This document shows positions 45,450 through 57,900 of a stretch of DNA of 64,000 nt, piece by piece. Position numbers and translations under genes: made by a program. The notes beneath the pieces are model-generated. The model had not been told where the DNA came from and searched no databases. It saw only the letters and a program-made list of their open reading frames with translations. This stretch comes from Heloderma charlesbogerti. Its lineage: Eukaryota; Chordata; Lepidosauria; Squamata; Helodermatidae. The stretch spans positions 1,240,001 to 1,304,000 of the forward strand of contig JANEZZ010002677.1 of NCBI GenBank assembly GCA_026122225.1, given 5' to 3'. Position 1 is the first letter of the stretch. Each line of letters opens with the position of its first letter.

Positions 45450-46240
45450 CTTCAGATTATACATAGCAGACAGGTGAATTTGTGCACTTGTGAAGTTGTG
45501 AAGGACTGGGGGGGGGATTGCAAACCCATTTGCATACTTCTGAAGCATCCAAAAAGGAAACAAAAATGCTGGGGAATGAAGTAATTGCTCTGAAAAAGGG
45601 TCACGATCGTGTGTGTGTTTGGGGGGGGGGGGCATTCAATAAACTCCTGCCAGCCAATGTCATCTTCTCAGTGTATTACATCTTGAACTGACAAGTTTCC
45701 TTGTCAGTTTCCTGCCCTGCTTTGGCACTTCCCTTGACCCTGAGCTCTGACAGTGGCAGCTGAATAGCACGGAACTACTGGGGTGGATGGGTGTGGTTAC
45801 TGCAGGAGTATGTCTACTTACCATGAAGACGGGTTTGTTTTTTCCTGTTAGAAAATTCAAAAAAATACAAAAAACTATTTTCACGATAAGTGCACAACAC
45901 ATACTCCCGCAGTAATTGCACCTACCCACCACCAGTAGCTCCATCCCATTCAGCTGCCTCCTTTGGAGTCTGGAGTCAAGGGAAGTGTTGAAGTGGGGGA
46001 GGAAACTGACATGGAAACTTGTCGGTTCAAGGCTGATGACTGGGATTTCAGCACATACAGTGGGGATAGTGATTTGTGCTGCTGAAGAAAGTAAATAGCA
46101 GACAGGAGAATTTGCGCTCCAAAGCAGCAGAAAGGGGGAGTTGTGAATGGAAAAGCTGTGCTGAAAAGGGGTAACCATCGGAGTGGGGTGGGAAGCCGAA
46201 AAAGTTTCCCTCTGCAGAGATCAAGATATGAGAGAGGTTG
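45450..46240. repeat. Compound inverted and direct repeat
   Basis: About 140 bp at 45670-45813 is inverted at 45897-46037 around a roughly 80-bp AT-rich centre (shared core AAGTTTCC-TGTCAGTTTCCT and CACTTCCCTTGA). In addition ATAGCAGACAGGTGAATTTG near 45464 is directly repeated as ATAGCAGACAGGAGAATTTG near 46095. It looks like a fold-back element that has partly duplicated. Open frames on both strands are by-products. Confidence 0.65.
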
Positions 46241-47191
46241 TGCCACAATGGCCGATGGGATATGTGCTGGGAGCACTAAGAGGGAAACAAGCAATGGCAA
46301 GCTGCAGAGCACCCAATCGTCTGTTGGGAGGAATGTGGGTTGGCAAGCAAACAACCAACCCATGGTGGCTTATTCTCAGCATGGCTTATCGTGACATGTG
46401 AACCGGCCCATGGTCTCCAGTTAAAGATTCCGGGAGGGAGCCTGGAGCTTTAGACCTTGGGGAACCACTATCAGTCAGAATAAGCAGTACTAGGCCAGAT
46501 GGACCAATGGGCTCATTGATAAGGCAGATTTATATGTTTATATCCCAGATACAAACAGAAATTCTTGCATCCCCCCCCCACACACTATGACTAAAAAAAA
46601 TTGCAACGTTGTAACATTTCCTTATTCTTCATGTGCAACCATTGTCTTCACAGCACCTGGAAAAGCAAACAAGACAAAACTAGTAGACCCCAGTGGTTTA
46701 GGTACAGAATACAAAGAAATCTTCCTACTTTGGGGGTTCTGTGACTAGACCAGTGGGTAAACAAAACAAGTTGGGGTGAGGAGAATCAACATTATCTAAA
46801 GGATAGAAGAAGTAATCTGCAGTTGATACAGGACTTCAGCTCATAAGGAAGTCATATAGTGACTTCCTGAACTCCAGCACAGGGGTCTTTCATGGACTTG
46901 TGTGCAGATTCTAATTAACTTCACACTTCACCCTGATGCAACAGGGGGCGAGGCAGGACAGTGCGGCTCACTCCATGGGCTCAGTGGAGTGACCAGCTGC
47001 TATTTGGCTCCTCCCTGAATTGTTTCTATTTAGGCTGATCATTATACAAATAAATATGCAGCTCCTAAGAACTGGTGCCTGAGTTCGGTTGTTTCCCTCT
47101 TTCCTCCCTATGCCTTTTTCCTTTTGCCTCAAATCTTCAGACTGTAATCTTCTAGGCAGAGATTTTCTTGTTTCAGTCTGTGTACAATACT

Positions 47192-47349
47192 GAGGGTGCA
47201 ATCCTATGCATGTTAAGACAGGAAAAATCTGACAACTCTTGGCATTCCCCAGCCAGCATACTTGCATAGGATTGCTTGCATGCTGGCTGGGGAATGCTGG
47301 GAGTTGTAGGACTTTTTCCTGTCTAAACATGCATAGGATTGCACCCTTA
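47192..47349. mobile_element. Near-perfect hairpin MITE
   Basis: Two arms of about 76 bp (from GGGTGCAATCCTATGCATGT to CCCCAGCCAGCATACTTGC) are inverted around a few bases, differing at only several positions. It lies 408 bp downstream of the ECSCR tail exon in gene orientation, so it may be in an ECSCR transcript. Confidence 0.88.
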
Positions 47350-47756
47350 GTAAATTTTAGGCACTTGATAAGTGATATTAATACTTTTATGGAATTAAAG
47401 ATGGCTACTAGGTTTCAGGAACACTCTTGTATAGCCAATATGAGCAGAAATCTCAGGAAGCATTTGACTTTGCTCTAATCACTGAGTCTGCCATCATGAT
47501 TGCTTGAGTATAAAACTAAAGTGATCTAAATGAGTACATCACAGAAGACTCCAAATACTTCAGAAAAATTTCTATTGCATTGGTAGTGGATCTATTTTCC
47601 CACTGAGAAAGGTAGGGTTGCAGGCTTTTTTGCCTTTATAAATGGTGTATCTCTGGATTACTCAAGCTATAGGCGACTGGTCCCTCCCACTAAGACTTGC
47701 ACATAAGTTAGAAAAAGCTCTGGGTCATGGGCCCCACCCCACCCCTGCACACTTAC

Positions 47757-47839
47757 CCTTACTGTTGCTTGTGCTTAAGTCCTTCATGGAGACTAGCAGG
47801 ATGTTCTTCTTGCTAGCTGTGGCATCAGCATCAGAGCAG
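47757..47839 (-). CDS. ECSCR: ECSCR cytoplasmic-tail exon
   Basis: A strong acceptor (CCCTCTCTTTTTGGCAG) and donor (GTAAGT) bound 83 bp. One base completes a codon, then [20 protein letters not shown] and LSTSNSK, leaving one base. The order Cys-Ser, Lys, hydrophobic, S-M-K, Asn/Ser matches the mammalian ECSCR tail from memory. Its entry phase (2) differs from the exit phase (1) of the transmembrane exon, so at least one exon between 47.8 and 55.9 kb is missing from this annotation. It lies about 8 kb from the transmembrane exon. Confidence 0.78.
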
Positions 47840-48645
47840 CTGCCAAAAAGAGAGGGCGCAGGGCACATTACTTTGTCGGGCTGCTTCATCAGAAAATGTG
47901 TTCCTACCTGCAGGTTACTGACACTTCATAAGAGGGCACCTCAGTGCATTGGGAATCATTCATGTGTCACTCGCTGTTTCAGCTCCATTCTACCAATACT
48001 GTGAATTGCAATAGCTTCAACAAATTCTGCTCAGAAGCTTCCTACAGATTCCAAAGTTATGGGAAAGCCCTTGATTCTTCTGACCCATATGTGGAAACTT
48101 AGGTCAGGAGCCTGATCCAAAGTTGGGGGTTATTGATTTAGTTTTAGAAATAAGAAATATGTTGAGGGCAGAGCCTGGCGTGTACATATTATGTGCTTTA
48201 TTGGTCTTGGGATCAGTTCTTTTACTTAACCAAACAGCTAGGAAGACTCTCAGTGCTGTATGTGCTGCTTTTTTGCCTCCAGGGAGAGAGGTAATGGATC
48301 ATCTTGCTTTCAGTGTGCAAGCCCCCTCTCCTTCTATCCCCTGGCTTACTCTCAAAAAAGCATGTGACTTTACAGTACCACCAAATAATTATCTGTGCCT
48401 CATTAATTTAGTGCCATGCTGAGATTCAACACCTGGGGGAGGTAGAGAGCAAGGAAGTATGCCTGTCTCCCGTCTTCAAAGCACGTGGTTTTATATCAAC
48501 TGTTCACTTTACAGGCATTAAAACTGAAAGCCATATTAGAGGAAAAGGAAACTCATCAAACTTTTGGCTAACCTAGAGTTTGCCAGCAAAGATGAGTGTA
48601 AAAAGCTGGAAACAAACATCCCTTAAGAAACTGGAAAGCTTCTGG

Positions 48646-48685
<40 letters not shown>

Positions 48686-51600
48686 CAAAGTAGTAATTTC
48701 ACCCTGGAAGTGAATGACTGAAAAAGGCTGAAAGAAACTAAGAAAGAAAAGGAGAAAAAACATCCTAAAACCTCTAATTTCTGTATAGGTCTTAGTGGGA
48801 TGGGCTAGTCCTGTTCAACTGAAGTAATTAAAAAAGAAGAAGCAAAGTTGGCCAAAAAAATGACAAAAGCTTTACTTTTTATTAGGTCAACTCAAGGGCC
48901 CCAAAATACTGTGCAATGTTTCAAGTTCTCGAGAACTCTTCATCAAGATGTTAAAGTATGTATGTATGTATGTATGAATAAACAAATAAATAAATAAATG
49001 GGTGGAGAAAAGTGGCTGTTGTTCAAGCCATGGAGTCTCTATTTGGTTACAGTCTTAAGATGGAACATGGGAGGAAGCTGCAGACATTCATATTAGACTC
49101 TACCAGATACCGACTGGGTTCACACAACACACTAACCTACACTCAGTGGTTGAGTGTGGGTTGTTTTTGAACCCTGGGTTGTTTGCTAAACCGTGGGTTA
49201 GCGTGTTGTCTGAACCCAAGACATTTTCTGCAGGGTGGCTTGTTAACCATGCAGTGTGGCTTATTTTTCTCAAACAAGCCACCCTGACAACCCATGGTTT
49301 GTTGTTGGGTTGTTCAGGGTAGTTAATTAACAAGCCACCCTGGGGAAAATGTCCTGGATTCAGACAACACATTAACTCACAGTTTTATAATAACCCACAC
49401 TCAACCACTGAGTGTGGGTTAGCGTGTTGTGTGAACAGCCCCAATGAGATGGCATCAGATTTATCTGGGACTCTCCCAAGGGTTACTAGGAAGAAGAAGG
49501 GAAAAAACTATTTTTGATCCCTCATTTCTCGAGGGGGGGGGAGCCTCGTAAGCCAAACTTTCTAAATGGGAAAAAAATGTCAGTATCTATGGCTGGATGA
49601 TATGGACAGAAAGGAAGACTTTTGACTGCCAACCTGAATGGATTAGCCTGCATGGTCTTACAGAATTCATACCCACATGAGTGGCAAAGTTACCCAATCT
49701 CAGTAAAGATCTTAGTTATGTGTTTGGAACAATGCATCAATCAGAGGCAGACAGGACCCATTTCAGGAGCAACAGAGGGACGAAAGAAGTGTTTATCCCA
49801 ATTGGCAGCAGAACAAAAATAAACACTTGGTCATTTTTAAGGAGTAGGCAAATAAAAACAAAAAGATTAAGAGGTTTACCTATAAGACACCACTGGATGT
49901 TGAGGTTTCTGTTTATCTGCCAAAAATAGAAAAATCTGTTACAGTTATACATTAGAAGTTGAAGATGTGTACAAATAAATTCTAAATTAAGTCATAGAAT
50001 CATAGAATAGCAGGGTTGGAAGGGGCCTACAAGGCCATCGAGTCCAACCCCCTGCTCAGTGCAGGAATCCAAGTCAGAGCATCCCTGACAGATGGCTGTC
50101 CAGCCTCGTCTTGAATGCCTCCAGTGTGGCAGAGCCCACCACCTCGCTAATGTTGTTAATTTTGTCCTAACTGTTGAATATCTATATTTATATCAATACC
50201 TATTTTCTGATAACCAAACTGGACTGGGAAACAGAATGAATAGATAGGAGTTGACTTTTATTTATTTTTTTAAATCATAGGCTGACTTTAACAGTTAAAC
50301 CCTTTGAGCTCCTTGTGAAGCAATAATGCAACTACTTCACAACTCAACCAATATGTAGTGCTTCTCCATAAAGCATGTCAAAGTGCAGTAGTAAATGTGG
50401 GTTGGGCTGAAAGTTGGACATGGGGTGGAGCATTCATGAGCAGCCAAATCAGCTGGTTCTCTGGAGTTGCCTTTTGCGCATTTACTGCAAATGATGGCTG
50501 TGTAAAAGCTTTCAGTGGCATGCAAAAAGCTGATTCCCAAATGTGGTGACTACCATAAACCTTCCAAAAACACTGGTTGGTGCAACCAGGGGCTGCAGAG
50601 GTGAGGTGTAAGCCCCAGGTCAAATAACAGCTTGCTTGAGAATGGGTGGGATGGAGGGAAATAAATCCTCACATTTAGATCACTCTATTCAGGAAAGGGG
50701 CAGGCTCACATTTTTTAACACCCTTCTTTTGAATTACTCCATCTTTAGATGCAAGCATTCTCTCCCCATATACATTGAGCTTAGCCTCCCCAGGTATATG
50801 GCATGTAGGTGGTGCCCTGGTGGTGCCCTGGTGTGCTTATCTTTGTAAGCCCAATGAGCTGCTGCTTTGACACAATTTCACAATAAGTCTTCTGCCCAGA
50901 GGAACCAGTGGGGATCTCTACACCTCAAGTTTATTGTGCATTCACGGTTCCTCACTCACTGAACTGTGTGGGTCCATTACATGATGTCGTCATTGTCCAG
51001 TTGTTATTCCACTATTTCCTCCCATCTATCTCGTGTTTTCCTCAAATGGAAAAAATTGGGTATTTTCCCAGATATGTGAGAATGGAGCGCCATGTCCTCC
51101 TCGTGTATTTCTCCCCTAGCGTGAATGAAGTGCTGAGTGTGGTTGTTGGGGGCGTGGTCATGATGTCGAAGGTGGTGACGAAGGTCTGATGGGCGTTCAG
51201 CCTTCCCTCTCCTGTGCCATTTTGGCTCCTCGCCATTTTCAGCCTGCCTGTTCAAAACAGAGCGGCAGCAGGGGGCGGCAGAGTGGAGGAGCAGCAGAGG
51301 GGCTGAGCGGCAGGGACTGGCCAAAAGCACGGAAGAGGGAGGCGGGGCCCGGGGAGATCATGGGGGGCTGTCTGTGTGTCAGTCCCCATCCACCAGTAAT
51401 GCGCAAGGGGAGGGAAAGGGGCAGGAACCCAGGAGCTAGTATCGCTGAACCTGGAGCATGTGTATTGTGTCTTCACAGAAACATAACACTATGGGAATGG
51501 CCATCTACAGAGAAGTAAGTGTGTGTAAAGGGAATCAGTTGTGATCCTGCATTTAAAACAGAAGTGGAAAGCCCCATTTTAAATACAGGATTTTAGGCTG

Positions 51601-51864
51601 GTGTAGAGATGCCCAGTGAATCTGCACAGCCAGTCAGATTTGGCTAGGTAACTTTGTTTGCCCTCAGGGGCATGGTCAAGTGTGTTCACACTGGATTAGC
51701 CTGGTTTGCCTTCATTGATGTCATGAAGCCAAATCTGATCTGCTATGTGATTACTGATTTGCTCACAGAGTTAAAAGACCCCGTTTTTTTTTATAGAGCC
51801 ACAACAGCAGCTGTTTGGGGCTGCAAAAATACGGCAAATATCCAAACTCATGTGAAAGAGGTAG

Positions 51865-51900
<36 letters not shown>

Positions 51901-54900
51901 GTGCTTTCAGGGAAAATTTCAGAGTTCCAAAAGCTCCTCTTTTGTGCCAAAAATGTTAGGCTGGAAATGTTCCATGCAGCCCTAGTATACACTATGAAAT
52001 GATAATAAATAACATCCCACACCGTTGAGTGCCTGAGTATATCCAGAGAGAGAGAGAGAGAACAAAATGTGTAGGAAAAACAAGCTTCACGGTACAAAAG
52101 AGACTTCCTCAGGAAGGAAGCTAATCAATTTTCAATTTACCTTGGGGAGCTCTGTATGCTAAGGAATCGGCTTTTGGCATGTGCGTGTTTCTAGCCTCAG
52201 CTGGTGGAGCCCAAAGAGTTTCATAGGAATGCATATTCAGCCACACTAGAGTGTCCTCCATATTCATTAATACAACATATACTATTTCTCACAAGAACAC
52301 CCAAAACACTGGAATCAAAACTAGGCACTTCATTGTGACCATAACGGAAGTAGGGGATGGTTGGAGGAATATAAAAATGAAGGAAAGGAAGGGACATTTC
52401 TCTCTGGGGGTTTGGGGTGGTAACCTGTACTCAAGTTCACATGTGATTTAACTGGAATAACTACCATCATCCGTAGTTAAATACCAACTTGTTTTCAATA
52501 CACTCAATATACCCACTTAACCCATAAGCATATGTTGAAAGAATGGATTGTATCCAATATTAGTCTAACTTAAGCACCATTCATGTCGGTGAGTCTACTC
52601 TAAGTAGGCCTAACATGTCATACAGCCCAATGAAAAAACACTCACCCACCATGCTTTAGCCTCTCTGAGGGAAGGACATTAAAGGCTGTCAGGACATAAC
52701 TAGACCACATTAACTAATCTTGGATTATAGTCTGTGTGAGACAGAGGAAATGCTCCATATTTCAGATAATGTTTCTTTCTCATCCCTCATGGATCTCAAA
52801 CAAATTTTTCTCAATTTTTTAAATAAAGAAAGCACTTCCATGATGGGAGTTATAGTCCAGCACATCTGGAGGTCACTCATTTTGAGCAAGACTACCCTAA
52901 AGTAAGGGTAATAAAGAGGGATGATGATTGATGTGGAAATTATGGATTTGGAAGAAGAGCACATAACAGCATATATTAAGGAGTAAGTGAGTTAGTAGAT
53001 ATAAAGTTAGTAGTAATAAACTGTAATTAATTTAAAGTTTCTTGGATAGCCAGCAGAGATAATGAAGGAGTGGGGAAAATGACCAAACCCTCAGGTAGAG
53101 AAGAGTAATGGGGCAACAGACTTGAGTACGGAGTTCACAGAGGATGAGAATGTGGAAAGACACATAGAGAGATAATGAGAGAGAGAGAGAGAGAGGGAGA
53201 GATTTGCCATACTGAGCTGCATGAAAGAGCAAGACTTCACAAGAAACAGAGAGAGAAGAGTCAAAAATAGAGCACATGGAAAAGATAGGAACATAGAAGA
53301 ATGTGAGGCAGGGTGATCAAGAATTTTCTTTCAGAAAAGTTAGACTAGAGAAGATTGGATACCATAGAATCAAAGGAGGCAGAAGAAGAGCAAACAGATA
53401 CAGTACCAAGATAAGACTGGGTCAGGTTCAGGGTTGAGAGAGTAAGGAGAGCTGCATCTTGTCACTCTAAAAATAAGAATAAAAGACAGATCTGAGAAGA
53501 TGAATATAGAGAGTTAAGAGGAGATACAGGGTGCCATCACCTTGCTTCATTCACAGAATTTTATAGGAGGTCCAGATGATATCTTCCACTTGTAACCCTC
53601 ATAGTCCCATCTCCTCTACTGCCTTTTTTCTTATGCTAAGAAAGAAAAGACAGAGTAGCTGCACAATGCCTTCTGATTGTTAGTGGATAACTTGTGGCCT
53701 TCCAGATGTTTTGGCCTACAACTCCCATCATCCCTCACCATTGGGTATGCTGGCTAAGGGTGATAGCAACTGTAGGACAAAACATCTGGAAGGCCACAAA
53801 TTGCCCACCCCTGACTTTGAAGAACACCAGTAGTAAAAGGAAAGGAAGACTAAGAGGAAGCACTAGCAGAGATAAAGAAAAAATGTTCAGAGGACCGAGC
53901 TAGACATGACATTAAATGTGTCTATGCATTTAACATGCATGTTTTAAATAGCAGCTATGGGAGGGGGCTGATAAAGATTTCAGCAGGGAAGAAGGGGGTG
54001 TAATATTTTCCTCCCCTGCTGCAGTCCTGATGAATGTCCCTCCTCCAAAGCTGCTATCTACATTGGGAGGAAACTTCCATTGGCACCATTTGGAACTGTA
54101 CAGTTCCAGAAGATGATACATTAAAAATATCTAAGGAAGATCGGACAGATTGGATTTCGGAATATGAGAAGGAATGACATCAAGAAAACAAGTAGTTGGG
54201 CAAGATGAAAGATGAGCATATACAGCAGTATCCAACAGTGTCATTCCACTACGCAAATGGCCTTGTGCCAGCAGAAATGAGGTTCTGAACTATGTGCAAG
54301 GGAAGAACCCAACTAAAGTTATATTTGCGGAGGCCACTGTGCAAGTGGCTCCCCATTATGGTTGCACAACCTGTTGTCCATTGGACTTGCGCAACTGGTT
54401 GCACAATGGGTTGTGCAAGCATCATGTGCAACCACTTGCACAACTGAAAGATTTGGTGGCACTCCGCTAGCACTATTTGGGTTTGTGGAATGACACCACC
54501 AGATGCTGCCCAGAGATTAGAAACGGAGATGGGAGAGAAAGGGGAACATGCACTCAAGGAGCACCTCCAGCAACACCAGATAGGCCACTCAACAAGATCA
54601 GCCTCGGATGGCCTTCTCTCTGTCCCATCAGCCAGGACCGCTAGGCTGGTGAGGACGAGGGAGAGGGCCTTCGCTGTGGTGGCCCCCGCTCTGTGGAACT
54701 CCCTCCCTAGGGAACTCCGCCATGCCGCCTCTGTAATGAGCCTCCGCCATGGATTAAAAACATGGTTGTTCAGGCAGGCATTTGGGGTGGGCTAGGGTAG
54801 TTTTAAAAATGTGATGTTTTTAATGTTGAATTGTATTGTTTTGAACTGTTTTTATTGTTGTACATTGCCCAGAGTGGCCGGGTGACCAGCCAGATGGGCG

Positions 54901-54901
54901 A

Positions 54902-54941
<40 letters not shown>

Positions 54942-57900
54942 GCAAGCAAGCAAGCAAGCACAGGGTATATCAGAAGAATGAGAAGAAGAAACAAGTAAAG
55001 TGCAGACAGCTACAACTGATCAATAAAAAAATGTCCAAACATTTTGGGAGAAAAAGACAGAACAGAGGGAGAACAGAAAAAAGGGCCAGGTATGTGGAAA
55101 AGATGCTTAAGAGATTAACATTGACAACAAATTAAAGAACCAAAATGTTCTTTAACAAGGAAGAACACAATATAGACCCAAACATGAACTTACAATGAAA
55201 ATAACCACCCTTGGAGCAAGTTTATGCCTTAGTTGCTCAGTCACCATGTGGATGTATAAGCAAAGATGCTGTGGTGGTGATGGCAGTGAGTCCACAGTAT
55301 TAGATCACTCTAAAAAAAGAAGAGTGTGCAGTGATAAGAATAGGTAATAATTTGTCGAGAGACTGAAAAGCAAAAAGGGTTTAAAAAGTTAAGAGAGGAA
55401 AGAAAAGCCCCAGCACGTTTAAGAGAATATGCATTACAAAAGTTGTGGAAACAAGAGGGGAGGAAAGAAAGGAATATAATATGAAAGAGAAAATATGGTG
55501 GGAGACAGGAGAAAAAGTATATTGGAGCACACAGCTATAAAGTATGGGAGCAGTGAGAAAACTAAGATGGTCTCCAGCATTAGTTGTGGAATTGTATTGA
55601 CCAATAAGATTGAAGGAAGCAAGAAGGATGATAAATGGGCAGATACTGGATAAGCAGTGGAATCAAAATGCATCTTAATCTCCCCTAAAGAGGCAATAAA
55701 GAACACAGAATAGACACTAAGTTGAGAATCAAAGTCAAGAAAGGTGAACAGAGAACTAGGGTATGGCAGACAACTGCAAGGTGAACATTAAATCAATAAA
55801 ATTAAACTGACAATCAGATATGACTATGATATGCCCTTCAGCATTATTACAATGAATACAAGCATTAGTAAATACCTTCTGCATCTTTGCAATGATGACA
55901 TCTGAACCTTAGGCTGACCACGCTGACCAGGATGATCACAATAACCACCAGAATGGCTATGAAGATGATAACACCTGTGTAATCATAGAATAGTGGGTTT
56001 GGAAGGGGCCTTCAAGACCATTGAGTCCAACCCCCTGCTCAATGCAGGAATCCAAGTCAGAGCATCCCTGACAGATGGCTGCCCAGCCTCGTCTTGAATG
56101 CCTCCAGTGTGGGAGAGCCCACCACCTCCCTAGGGAATTGGTTCCATTGTCATATTGCTCAAACAGTCAGGAAGTTTGTCCTGATGTTTAGCCAGAATCT
56201 GGCTTCCTGTCACTTGAGCCCATTATTCCGTGTCCTGCACGGATGATCAAGAAGAGATCCTGGCCTTCCTCTCTGTGACAACCTTTCAAGTACTTGAAAA
56301 GCACTATCCTATCTCCCCTCAGTCTTCTCTTCTCAAGGCTCAACATGCCCAGTTCTTTCAGTCTCTCCTCATAGGGCTTTGTTTCCAGTCCCCTGATCAT
56401 CTCTGTTGCCCTCCTCTGAACCCTCTCCAGTTGGTCTGCATCCTTCCTAAAGTGTGGTGCCCAGAACTGGACACAGTACTCCAGATGAGGAGTACCTAAC
56501 CAGTGCTGAGGAGAGGGGAACTAGTACTTCACGTGATTTGGAAGCTATACTTCTATTAATGCAGCCCAAAATAGCATTTGCCTTTTTTGCAGCCACATCA
56601 CATTCTTGGCTCATATTCAGCTTGCGATCTGCAACGATTCCAAGATCCTTCTCGCTTGTCATATTGTTGAGCCAAGTATCCCCCATCTTGTAACTCTGCA
56701 TTTGGTTGGTAATGGGGGGAATAAACAACCAATGATTGCCGCCACCTCTAGGTTTCTATGCAACATCTTGTTGAAATCAGTGACAACAGACGTGGATGGC
56801 GGTAGTGCTGACAATGGTCACTGTTAAGCCGAAATGACAAAGCAGCCAACAAAAGGGGGAGGGGAAGGGAGGGGGAGGGGTACCATCAAGGGTGGGCAGC
56901 TGAACAGGCCTGTCCCCAGACAGCTGCCCTTATGCTTGTCAAGAGTTTGGGAGGGCACCCATCTCTGCACATTCAGCTTCCGAGTTCTCATACACAAACT
57001 AAACAAGAGCAGCAATGAGCACACGCTACCACAATGTTTCAGAAATGTCCTTAGGGCTGCCATAGATATATTGACCTCTTTTAAAAGTCAAATGGAGATA
57101 CTGGAAAAACAGCAGTCCTCTTATGCTATGATAGCAAATGCCCCAGGAGAAATTTCACTGATCAGTCTGTAACAAGTGGAATGTAACAACTGCCACGCTA
57201 GTGACAACCTCGTATTCTTTGGCACTGCAAGGTGATCAAGATCTCATGCCAGCACCGTAACAATAGTTTGGAGTATGTTCTATCAGTAACAATGATCAGT
57301 CAGTGGAGGCTGGTGACTCCAGTTCTGGGAACTCTATTCCCAAAATGGGTTCAGCACCTTGAGTAGCTCCTTTAGGGTTTTGGCTGGTTCTGACTAAAAC
57401 CCAGAATGCAATCATGGCCCCACAAAAATCAGAGCCACCAGCCTCCACTGTGATCGTTATTGGACGGCACAGCAGTATTGTGCAAAGTGATTAAATGGCA
57501 GAGATTTCAGTGGCATGTGTGTTGATGAGTAAGTGCTCTGCCAGCACCACCCACCACCAGTGTCCATGCCAGCAGTGCAACATTGTCAAAGAGCCAATGC
57601 CCATGTGCTCTCTGTGCAATCAGGAACCACAGCTGTGCAGCGTTCCCAGTTGCAATGTGTATTGTTTTGTTGTTGTTGTTGTTGTTTTTACTGTGCTGCT
57701 ATTGTGTGTTTGGTTTTCTTGTTGCTGAGTTGGATTTCTAAGATTTATGTTGCTTTTTTACAGTATTATTGTTATATTTTCAGAGAACTTGTTATAAGAT
57801 ATCTAACAAGCATAAATAGTAATAAAGCCCATGCCAACAAACCTAAGCCATCTGTATCACTTCCTTCTTCTCCAAACTGTAACACCACATCTTGACGTCC

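Noticed and set aside
47120..47185. Candidate last ECSCR exon after GTACACAG (would give one residue then TGA)
   Set aside because: Splice signals are modest and the predicted end lacks the mammalian C-terminal residues. Not enough support.
48123..48422. 99-codon + strand open frame with a hydrophobic stretch ([18 protein letters not shown])
   Set aside because: No family resemblance, no splice or promoter signals, antisense in an ECSCR intron. One hydrophobic run by itself is weak evidence.
51189..51518. Long overlapping open frames on both strands in GC-rich DNA
   Set aside because: They lie inside the 50911-51614 transposon and have biased composition rather than protein-like sequence.
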